A stretch of 64,000 nucleotides of DNA from assembly GCA_000729835.1 (NCBI GenBank), contig JFHB01000031.1, forward strand, positions 173,196 through 237,195, written 5' to 3'. Below, piece by piece: positions 1 to 9,827 of this stretch. The stretch's first letter is position 1. Every line of letters begins with the position of its first letter. This stretch comes from Atkinsonella hypoxylon (lineage: Eukaryota > Ascomycota > Sordariomycetes > Hypocreales > Clavicipitaceae). The position numbers were made by a program, and so were the translations under genes. The notes under the pieces are model-generated. The model did not search any database and was not told the DNA's origin. It was given only the letters and a program-made list of their open reading frames with translations.

Positions 1-1564
1 TTGTCAGGTCATCCTCAGGAACCAGCAGCTGTGCCCCGGCGCCAGCTCACTTGCTCTGCTCGTTGATTAGTTAACCCCGTTTCTCTCGCCAGATGGAACA
101 CACGAGAAGTTGGGGATCAGCGGGTCCGCAAGTACGGGAGTATCAATGAGCAAACACACAGTCGCATCCGCCGACGGACTAACTATGTATGTCCTTTCCT
201 TTCTCTCCCCTTATTGCACTCTTTGTGCAGTCCTGCATGCCCTGGTTAATCGCCGACCGTCCTTTGTCTTGCCTCTGTAACCTGATGAGAAATGCCCAAT
301 CTTGTCCGAGTATTATGGCTCCCCCTCCATTCTCCATCCCGGGTCTTGTCGCCTTGCCCACACCTATTCCGCTCTAAGATTCGATCCTACCCACCACTAC
401 CTTACCCAATCTCAGGCCTGGCTGGACATTTCAAAACACACCCACACCTTTCTCCGTTCTTGTTTCTCTGAAGTCTCGGTCTCTATCGCTCGCAAGTGTG
501 CCCTCACACACCCCAGCCAGTCACCCCTGGGCAGGAAAGATGAAGGCCCCCTCCCCTGGCCCTCGTTAGTGTCTGTATGTGCATAGATCCATCCATACAT
601 ATACATACATATGTACATGCTCTGAGCCTTCCCGTGGTTGTATCTTGGTCAAATGTATATTCAAACTTGGCGCTCTTTTTGATCCCGCGTTTTGGCGCGT
701 TGCTACCTCTTGCTGGCATTTTGTGTAAATCTGCCAGAAAGAACATTCGTCAAACCCTTACCAGCAGTTATTGCTCAGAAAATACCGGGACTTCCAGTAC
801 TCATTCCACTTATCAAAGTGATTCGCAGCCTGGCCGAGTTGAGAAGTAGTGAGTAATCAGTCCTGCGATTTGGAGATAATTTTCGAGCCCCTCAGGTGTT
901 GCGTGCCAATGTTTCCTGACTTAGTCGCCCGCTCTCTCCCGCGTTCCATTCATCCAAAGCATCTATTCACTTTTCTTCATTAGCATCTAACACCAGGCTG
1001 AGACTGGCAACGGCTTAGTCGTAGTTTCGAAGGAAATCTATTGAGCCGGTTCTAGCTTAGCATACCGCAAATATTGATCGAGTTTCCTGGTGTTAGTGTA
1101 GCTGGTGAAGCGCGCCCCAGCTACAATCTTCCACATCGAGATACTCGCTTGAGGTGTAGGTGCCAGTACGAGAGGCCCAAGGAATATACTTCCTCCTTGA
1201 CAGCTTATCCGCCTAGGGAATCGCTGACTGAATTTATTAAACCTGATAACCAGACGCCGACCCATCACTGGGAAAGACGCAAAAACTTTCTGACCCGCGC
1301 AAAATTTCTTCGGGTCGCCAGTAAGAGAGGGGTATGGGCTGAATAAATTGCCTAAGAAGACAATCACCAGGTCTGTTGACTTCCAGCGAGAAGATTATAA
1401 TCCATTACTTTTGATTCTCGGAGTGGAATATTCACCTCCATGGAGTCAATCAAACCATCGTTGTTGTCGTCGCGTTGCCCAGGATGCTGTAGAGCAGCCA
1501 CTGACTCTTTTTTTTATCTAGCAATAGACCAACGGTATACAGATTCCTCAAAGCTTGGTTGTGA
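1..1564. other. Intergenic / upstream region, no gene seen
   Basis: No open frame here has a recognisable protein or a believable exon structure; the short frames overlap on both strands and are low-complexity. The right part is presumably promoter and 5' leader of the CENP-B-type gene starting at 1575. A CT-rich stretch (about 180-500) and a T-run near 1508-1515 are typical of fungal promoters. No tRNA-like box A/box B pair was seen by eye. Confidence 0.5.
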
Positions 1565-1573
1565 ATGAGGTAA
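1565..1573 (+). promoter_or_regulatory. Minimal two-codon upstream ORF (ATG AGG TAA)
   Basis: An ATG at 1565 is followed by AGG and TAA. It stops one base before the ATG (1575) of the CENP-B-type gene and is in a different frame from it. If the 5' leader covers it, ribosomes would have to leak past it or terminate and restart at once. The sequence is certain; a regulatory role is inference. Confidence 0.4.
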
Positions 1574-1574
1574 A

Positions 1575-3350
1575 ATGAATACAACTGCCGACGGAACTGT
1601 CTCCCTAGGACAGGATTCCACGGTGATTTCTCAAAGTAACCACTACAGCAATGATGGTTGGAATACCATCAGTCCTTACAGTCAAAGTCCATATGATGGC
1701 AGTCCTATGAATGAGTACCATGGGTTTCCGGCCTTTCTTCCTCATAACATGGCAACAGATTCAATGCCGAGAATGCCACCACCGCGAACGCCACACCAGC
1801 ATCAGCAGCAACATCAACATCAACAGCAGATGATGCAGCACCCAGCCCCAATGGCTCATCATCAACTCCCCATGCTGAACACTGCATGGCCAAGCCAACT
1901 GACAAACCCGACGCCTACATCCGGAAGTTTCTCTGCTCCTGCTCTTTCCGCTCCACCTGTGCCTCGAATACCGTCCACAATAGACACAGCAAAATTACCC
2001 AGTCAAGCAGAAAAAGGACGAAAAACCTTGACAACGGAGCAAAAGAGAGCAATGTGTCAATATCACGAGGAGAATCCGGGGACAAGGCAAGCTGACATTG
2101 GTCTAAGATTTGGGGTTGAACGCAGGTGAGTGTAGGTCTGGGCTCTCAAAACCAACGAGTTCAAAAGGGAAATTAACAGCGTTATCCTCCACAGTACCGT
2201 TTCCAAAGTGTTGAGACACAAAGATCAATACCTCAGGCGAGATCAAGAACCCGATACAGCCACAGTCAAACGCAGCGCCAAGTCTAAAAATCCTGACTTC
2301 GACAGAACACTTAGCAACTATGTCCGACGGCAGCAGCAGTGTGGGTTTGAGATCAAGGACGAAGACATCATGGAACAAGCACGACTCTTTGCACACGCAA
2401 GTGGAAATCAGGATGCCATCTTAGGAAATCTTACGAATAGCTGGTTGCAGAAATTCAAGCAAAAGCACGGAATTGGCACAGTCAGGCTACTTCGACGAGC
2501 ATCGGAAACAAATATTCCCGACAGTCCTCGGATGACCACGACTCCAATCATGGGACCGCATGCCACATCAAATGAGATCTCTCCTGCCTCGCCGACTCAT
2601 CCTCTGTCCCCTTTGTCCGGCAGTCGGAGTGATGAGGAAGCCCGCCACGAGCAGAATCTGGAGTTCGGCTTTACATATCGACAGCAGCACTCACAATCAA
2701 CAACATCACTCGCAAGCGATATTCGGGAGCACACCGGATCGTCACTTTCCGGAGGTACTCTGAGCCCGGCCGGGACGTACAATTTCTCACCTGATCCAAA
2801 TGTAGGTGGATTTCAGCCTGTGCCACTCCGACATAATTTATCTGGCGACTTCCATCACCGGGAAAAGCGTAGCAATACTTTCCCGTCTATTGATGTGAAC
2901 TTTGCCAACCAGCAAGCTCCTGCTACGGCAGAGCCTATGACACCGCAATTGCCTGCAACCATCACGGCATCATCTTCGACGCTTGCATCTCCAGCCAACG
3001 AAATCCAGCCAAGGCCATTTACCGCTAATAGTGGATTAACATCACCATTAAGCGGCCATCGCAGTGGAAGCACTGCAGCCCGCACTTCGATTGCAACAGT
3101 CGAATCATCACCTGTCTCGCCAACCCAGGAAGATGCTAGGCGGGCTGCTACTACATTGCTCAACTATCTCCAGAACAGTGGACAGCTGCTTCAAGCGAGC
3201 GACTACAATGTCATTCTGCAACTCACAAAAAAGCTAGATATTCACCCGCATCAAAACCGCCGAACATCTGGCAGTGGATTGTCGAGAATACCAGAAGGAG
3301 ATTCAGAAATGCCTGCGTCCTCCGGACCTGCAATGATGCAAGCAAGATAA
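1575..3350 (+). CDS. CENP-B-type helix-turn-helix DNA-binding protein
   Basis: Two exons, 1575-2125 and 2195-3350, with a 69-bp intron (gtgagt..cag), give about 568 residues. The splice rebuilds a CENP-B N-terminal HTH (about 147-195: KGRKTLTTEQKRAM...GVERSTVSKVLRHKD). It is followed by a second, HTH_CENPB-type region (about 214-272, ending SWLQKFKQKHGI). The N-terminus is Gln/His/Pro-rich and residues about 275-500 are Ser/Pro/Thr-rich and probably disordered. A short conserved-looking segment near the C-terminus (ARRAATTLLNYLQNSGQLLQ) may be a helix for partner contact. The family descends from pogo/Tigger-type transposases, but no DDE catalytic domain follows, so this is most likely a domesticated nuclear DNA-binding protein. 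Its targets are unknown. The first exon alone would give a truncated HTH, which supports the splice. Confidence 0.85.
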
Positions 3351-4671
3351 CGAAGAGAACTCAGTGTCGTGGCAATGCGGGCAACAATTGATAGGATGGA
3401 TTATCTCCTGGAATCTCTGATGTTCCCTACAGCACCACTATTGTAACGTTGGACATCCGTTCTTCCTGTACTGCTCTTCTTGTTTCCCGATCGGGCGTAC
3501 GAATGACTACAGTTTCGCGAATCACGACAACAGGGCAGACAAAATTCATAGGAACCTGCCGCTGTTGAGATTTTGGTTTCTTGGGTGCTAACGATAATTA
3601 AGAAAAGTCGTCAAAAGGTTTTGACGGTTTGAATCTACCCCGTTTCTTATTTAAGCATGGATTTTTCCGGGTTTCCGGGTTTTTTTTTTATTCTCTTTAT
3701 TCTCCTTTTATTCTTTTTGTCCCCCTTTTCCATTTTTCTTTTCGTTGCAAAGTGAATTTTGGAAGAGGAAAGAGACATCGTGAAGAGGAAGAAAGGAGGC
3801 AACTCTATACACTCTGGCAACAGAATCTGGGACCACGACCAAATATACCAATTTATGCTCTGAGATTTACTTTGAATCTCGCTTGCACTGTGTACAGCGC
3901 TCGATGTTGGACGGAATGCCGCACCCACGGGCGCGCATATCCTCATTATGCCCTTATGGCTGGTGGAAGGAACATGTATAATTTACCTTCAATATTATCT
4001 GAAGTCTGATTTCAGCTGATTCGGATAACTGGCCAACTGTCTGGGAAAGGGCACCGTTGCAAGCTTTGACCCATTCTCTCTTTCGTTTCTGTTATTTTTG
4101 CTCTTGTTTTCTCTCTCTCTCATTTTTTTTTTTTAAAAAACTTATATAGGGAGATATAATGTTTGACTTAGGAGGTACTCAATATTGGTCAAGGAGGAAA
4201 ACCGCGGACAGTAACGAGCTTCACAGTTCACTTATGGACAGCTCGGACACATAGGAATCTCATATCTCACTGCGTTTCCGAATATTTCTCTAGATTCCTT
4301 CTGTTCCTTTCTTAGTCATACTTATCATACCTATATTCACGTGGTCTCGAAGTACCTTTACGTGAGATGAGGGATACCGGAAGACGAGCTTAGTCGAGAC
4401 TTCTACAGCGCGCGCTTTATCAAATATTGACCTAGGGCGCGCCTAGGAAAGCGGCAAAAGAGAAAACCATTGGCACCGGCTGCCGATGGCAGGAGCAACT
4501 AGAGTGACACGGGGTGTACTTGGGAGGTATACAATGCACTTGTCAGCACACCTCCTTCTGCCATCCACGATTTGCACTTCCATTAACCTTGAAGATTCAA
4601 GAGAAAAAGCCATCTTCTCAAAGAACATGAGTATTTCAACATTAGTAGAGCATTACTGCTATGCTTCGGCA
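3351..4671. other. Intergenic region between convergent genes
   Basis: This 1.3-kb stretch lies between the stop codons of the CENP-B-type gene (+) and the PXA gene (-). It has pyrimidine-rich blocks (3680-3745, 4075-4133) and an A/T tract (about 4120-4160). The longest frames are T-rich low complexity without family features, so I call no gene. It presumably holds both 3' UTRs. Confidence 0.5.
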
Positions 4672-7298
4672 TCACGACCCAAGTCTCTCCTGCAACAAAT
4701 CCTCGACACCCCTCTCCTGAATCTCTGGGATCAGCCGCACTAAGGTAAGCTCCAGTATGCTATACATTAAGTGCTTGTTACAGTACGCGTCGTCCAATAT
4801 AGCCAGCAGGCCTTCTAATTCGTCCAACACAGCTTCGTCCTGGTCTGGGTCCGCGGTTCCCATTGTAGCCCACATCCCGCCACCAAAGTACATCCGACCA
4901 ATGCTAGTGGGTAAGATAGACCAAAGTGCTCTGGCGGCCCGCCTGCGAAGAGCCTGGAACTCTGCATCCGACGAAGGTGGAAAGAGGGACGAAGATCCAG
5001 GGGCATTATTGGGAAAGAGTGAACCGCGGAGTGTCCGAAGCACGGTGGGTATATGAGCGGCCGAGAAAATGAGTTGGATATAGTGCGAGAGCAACCTGTA
5101 GAAACAATGAGCAGGGGATCCTCAGGGCTTCACGAATCAAGAGGAAGTGCGGGATCTTGTGAGTGTGACGACGAGAGATCTTCGCAAGATGCGGGGAAGT
5201 AGCCGTGACAACTTGTCCCGCGCAGGACAACTTGTCTCGCGCAGGAGCTAAGTTGTGACGAACTGTACATGATGCTGGAGGAGGGGTGTGCAGGTATCGT
5301 CGCCTGGCGCCAAATTGATCACGGCTCCGTGAGGTACTCGCTGCGGACAGGATAGCTATTCTCTCCTTTTGCGAGGCCACGCGTGGGTTGACATCCTTGG
5401 ATACGACAAAAACTACATACAAAGTAGGAAAATAGCCCGACTGCCCAAGAGCAACGACGAGTTGCTCAATTTGAGGTTGCCACCAAGTGACCACGATGCA
5501 GGCTTACAAGTGGCTCGCCTGTGCAGGGATGCATCGACCCGCTCTGAAGAAGTTGACGGCCCATGTCCCTGTCGACCCTGGCGTTCAATAATAATGGAAC
5601 GCACCATCATCCAGCAATGACAAGCCAGATGCTGACTTTGATACTCCCATTGGACAGTAAAGGTGCATGGCTTGCAGCAGACAATCAAAGCAGTTAGACC
5701 ATGAGAGCCAGAGCCTTCACATTGGCAAGGCGTATAGCTCTAGACAACGTGATCAAAAGACATAAAGACGCCATCTGTGGCACTTGCCGCAAAGTTTGGC
5801 TAGGCTCGGTACGGGACGCCCGTCACGCGGCCCGTCGACCATGTTCCTGGGCCTTCACTTTTGACGCACAAGAAAGCTGGGGTTCACTGATGCCGAGATC
5901 TTGCGAGGCATGGTTGGAGGACAGAAATCAGACTGGCATGGCAGAGTGATGGATCGTAACCAAGTTCGAAGAAAGAGGGCAGTCTAGTCTCACCTGTCGA
6001 GAACGCCATCGAGTTTCGCGATACGGCCGGGACCATGAATTGCACTGGTTCGTGCAAGTGACAAGAAGCCACTGAGCCATGGCATCCTGGCGTGTATTTC
6101 CATCAAGTTGCCCAGAAATTCCCAGGCCTGAAATGATAGAACTGGAACACTCTCGGAACCCGTACCACCATCATTTGCTGCGCGTTCACTGGGCAATGAA
6201 GACCCCATTGCCGTCTTCCTGCTTGACCCTGCTGCCCTCGATGGCAGTGATGATGATATTATGATGAAATTAAAGATGAGCCGTACTGCCGATGTGAAAA
6301 GCATCACAAACTGGATGATGGACACAAAAAATCCTTGAACGGTCCACTTTTGGCCATTATGCTTGGAATCTTTTGAGACTGGTGACGGGTTTGTCTGTCT
6401 TGTAGGCTCCCTCTTCTCTGCAACGATGCGACCAAATATACAAATAGCCTCGTAGAGTAACCATGGTTGCGCTACCTTGTTTGCGATAACATTGCCAATG
6501 ATCAGTTCCGAGAATATTTGGCCGACTAGCGCTGTCAAACAGGGGTTCCGGAGATCCTCTGTTGGCAGCAGGACCGCGAGAACGGACTGGACGAGCAATT
6601 GTCGATACGCAGCCTCGTTCCTAAGCTGTCTAGCAGTCGTAATAGGATCGCCAGTGATAGGGACGGGTGACAAGAAAGGCAGTGGCCATAGGGCATGATA
6701 TGCTTCGCGTCCATCTACCTGAACGAACTCGGAAGGTTGTTCACGGTGTGTTAACCGATATGCTAGCCGCGCTCGTTAGTGTAAGGATGTCACTAGGCTC
6801 GATCCTTCAACTCTCACTGTTGATGTGTCTGTTTAGAAGCTCCGGGACATCGTTCAGCACGAGTTCCCCCAAGTCTACGCGCCGTATCCTCTGTTCCAAC
6901 GCCCGTGTACAATGCGCTATGACATGAACGATTTCCGACACAAAGGTTTCGTCGGGAGTGATCTTGTTGTACCAGGACTGGACAAACTCCCGCAATATAA
7001 TGGCCAGAAAAGCATAGAGCTGTAGATCGACGTCGTTTCGGCTCGTCAGCGGCGGCAAAAGCTCGTCAATGGGCGTTTGTAAGTCCCGTCCTTTATCGCC
7101 CGCTTTTTGAGCGAGGAGAACCTTGCGGATGAGCGCTACGGTTGCGCGATCAGAGAGCGGATCGACGGTCTGGGGGCGATGGTAGCGACGCATTGCTGGA
7201 GCTGCGGCGGGGGCAGGATATGTATCTGGGACAGTAGACTTCCCTCTCGAACTGCTGCATTGGGGTTGCAGATGCTGAGAAGCGGTGCCAGTCGTCAT
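4672..7298 (-). CDS. PXA (PX-associated) domain protein
   Basis: Three exons on the minus strand: 7298-6818, 6714-5994 and 5095-4672, giving about 541 residues. The first intron (gtgaga..tag) is 103 bp; the second is 898 bp (5993-5096, gtgaga..cag). Both joins keep frame; the second joins ...GVLDR to LLSHYIQLIF. The PXA domain starts near residue 47 (DPLSDRATVALIRKVLL) and runs to about 240, with the typical RQLRNEAAYRQLLVQSVLAV and PWLLYEAICIFG blocks. A hydrophobic stretch at about 288-314 could be membrane-associated. No PX or RGS domain follows, unlike sorting nexins SNX13/SNX19/Mdm1, so this is the stand-alone fungal form. The family suggests endosomal or ER-contact membrane function; the exact role is unknown. 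The ATG at 7298 is the first true ATG of the frame. Confidence 0.85.
5096..5993 (-). other. Unusually long intron (898 bp) in the PXA gene
   Basis: Every other intron in this window is about 55-210 bp. This one has a normal donor (AG|gtgaga) and acceptor (ctacag|G) and joins in phase. The interval has stop codons in all frames on the gene strand and no recognisable protein. It holds an imperfect ~19-bp tandem repeat (about 5205-5245) whose unit contains GACAAGTTGTC. It may be an insertion or hold a nested non-coding RNA. Confidence 0.7.
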
Positions 7299-7899
7299 GA
7301 CCAGCAATGGCAATGGGATGGCCGGAGGAACATGCTAGCTGGGTTTGAGACGCAGCGATAGGCGATGCGCCACGAGTTCCCGCCAGTTCCGGGTCCCTCA
7401 GGTGATGTTCGTCTGCCGATGGACCTGGGCGTTTGCCTGATATGCCGTCGTCGCGCGCCAGGTCTGTTGTCACCGCTCGTCGTCGGATTACGCTACGATG
7501 TTGTTGCGTTGCAGGAGGCTCCGCTCCCTCACGTCACGACCTGCCTGAACCGTGCGCTTGCATGGCACGCACGTGCATTGGCACCTGGAGTCAAACTGAA
7601 GGTGCATGCAGGGACGATTTAGATTTTTTTTTTTTTTTAATTTTTTTTTACAGACGTCAAGCGGACTTTGCATAAATTATGCATCATGTGAAGCTCCTCC
7701 CCTGTCTTGCCATTTGGCAAGACTCCCAACACGTAACACGTACTAGACCTTTGAATGAGATTGACTGCACTCGAGATTATACTGGCCGGTCCGCAAGTCG
7801 ACATGATAAGAGGTCTATTTCTTGTTGGGTTTGTGCGCATCATTGTACATGCAATCTACACTAAGAGTACAAAAACCCTCTGTCAAAGGGCAACTCCGC
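7299..7899. other. Spacer between PXA and MSS51-like genes
   Basis: This interval holds the PXA promoter (right of 7298 on the minus strand) and the MSS51-like 3' UTR. A long T-run lies at about 7625-7650. I see no supported gene. Confidence 0.5.
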
Positions 7900-9539
7900 C
7901 TACACGTCCTTCGTAGTTGCTTCATACCTGGCACCCTGTTAGTTTCGATTGAACCAGTACACGTTGGTTTGCAGCAGCCTGGAGTTTCAGGAAACATACC
8001 TCTTGCCTCGGAAAGCCCATACGCCCCAATTGCCACAACTGATGTCTTGGGGATCCATGTCGTTCAAATCCCATCTCAAACTCCTGAAAATGTTTTCACC
8101 AGGCTCCAAGAGCACGTCGAATTCGCCACCTGATTCTTTATGAACCCATTCCACATCTCGCTCAAGATCAAACTGAGTGTACCCTGTCGAGATGATGGGC
8201 ACCTTTGTCTCCAGAAGTAAAGGTAAGGTATCTTTCCACTCATGGCTGCTCGCGGGATGACCTAGACCGGGATGGAATAAGACGAAGCAATCAAAGTAAG
8301 GGTCATACGGCGCAAAATGACCCGTTTTATGGATGGTATGATAGTAATCAACAATTGTGCTAATCTTCATCTTGTACCAAACGCGGTCCTCAACAATGGC
8401 GCCGAACGGATTCGAGGGCGTACGCTCGGGCAGCGGGAACTCATCATCCCGATTCGCCATGCTCTCAGGCCCGATGAAGACCAGATGGAGTCTGGATTCG
8501 GGAAAAAGATGAGCCAACTGTACCCAAGCAGCTCGGGGAAGGGATGACTCAGCTCGAGCGCCGAGGATGAAAAGCCTAACGGGAGGCGGCTCGGGTCGAA
8601 GCTGATCCACACTTGCGCCGCGTCCAGCTTTTGGAGGATGCAGATTGTATCTCAGAGCTGTTATTGAATGAGTAAACTGGCACAGTTACTTTGGGAATAA
8701 AAGGGTCACTCACCGCTGAAGCTCTTCAGGCCCTCCACTGTGAGGCGCTCTCCTTGCTTCATGCTATATGGACTAAGCTCATGCAAGACACTGCCGATGG
8801 TTATGGGATACGTGAGAAGACGAGTAATCTGCCTCATGGAACGATCGGAGTTGATAGCCTCAAACTCTCGAGTATACATGAAAGTATCCCAATTCGTCAT
8901 ATTCACCGCAGCTTCGTCGAGCTGGAGATCGGGAAGATTGCCTTCCGAGAAGACACGCCCGGACCTGAGATCATGATCATCCTCATTTATCTGTCGTAGA
9001 GTATCACAAATCTTAAGATGCTCGTCGTAGTGATCCATCCAATGTTCTTTGCTACAGTATACAGGAAGTCCGCAATCAGGGCATTCAAAATCGACGTGGC
9101 AAGGGGCTATGGTCCCGCTCGCTTGCTCTAAGCTATCAGCCATCGGTGCCACGGTGGGCAGTTTCGTTGGCTTATGATCAGGGTGAGGACAGAACGCGTG
9201 CTGACGCATGAAGGCTGCTCGGCGGCGAAACTCTGGCACTGGTGATGAGGAAAAAGGATGGAAAAGATCATCTTGGCTCAGTCGGAGGATCGACGGAGTA
9301 GAAGATCTACCCGGCGCTGCTGCCTCGGATTTTAGTTGAGTTCTTGTGGTGAAGTCCCGCGAACTTGAAGCCGGATTATTGTCAGTCAGCGCAGTCGTCC
9401 GTGTCGTGCTGAGCAGAGCACAGTTGCCGACACGTCTGTGAGGTGCTTTTGCGGGCCATTGTAGGGGACTCCGTCGATGGAGCGACGCGGAGCAGCGACG
9501 GCAAACATTCGAGGCTGCTCTACGCAACATTGGCTCCAT
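7900..9539 (-). CDS. MSS51: MSS51-like mitochondrial translation factor with MYND-type zinc finger
   Basis: Three exons, 9539-8714, 8657-8000 and 7927-7900, separated by introns of 56 and 72 bp, give about 503 residues. The Arg/Ser-rich N-terminus looks like a mitochondrial presequence. A MYND-like zinc cluster follows, with Cys117, Cys147, Cys153, Cys156, Cys162 and Cys/His near 166-178. The C-terminal domain matches the MSS51 family (LHLVFIGPE, DCFVLFHPGLGHP, PIISTGYTQFDLERD). The last exon codes only the end (RGKRYEATTKDV); without that splice the frame ends after RYVS, but the spliced RGKRYE fits the family better. In yeast Mss51 activates COX1 mRNA translation and couples it to complex IV assembly; filamentous-fungal homologues are less studied. 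It is divergent from RSE1 with 288 bp between starts. Confidence 0.85.
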
Positions 9540-9827
9540 TGTTGGGCTGTGGCGGTTGCAACTCGCGACTGCAATAAGGTCGATGGAACGTTTTCAAATC
9601 CAGCTTTTCGGGCAGATAACGGAGCTGTCAAGGTCCCACACTCGATGCGCCGCATTAATAATTCCTCCAGGCAGCCGGCCGGCCCAAAAGATATCCACCC
9701 ACAGACAGAAGTTTCCGTAGCTTGTTCCACCTGAATATTGTAGCTTGAAAACATTCCCACGCGCTCTCCCACTGGCCATTTAAGCCCCTGTAAAGCCGCG
9801 CAGGCTGGACTGCGCCCAGATTGGACC
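9540..9827. promoter_or_regulatory. Bidirectional promoter region MSS51-like / RSE1
   Basis: These 288 bp separate the two divergent start codons, so both core promoters must lie here unless a transcript starts inside the neighbour. No clear TATA box was seen. The region is GC-rich, as is common for fungal housekeeping promoters. Confidence 0.5.

Noticed and set aside
3629..4009. 126-codon frame downstream of the CENP-B-type gene
   Set aside because: Starts in T-rich low complexity, with no conserved features and no splice context.
5369..5949. Nested gene inside the long PXA intron
   Set aside because: Plus-strand frames of 82-83 codons show no recognisable domain, start context or introns; kept only as an intron-length finding.
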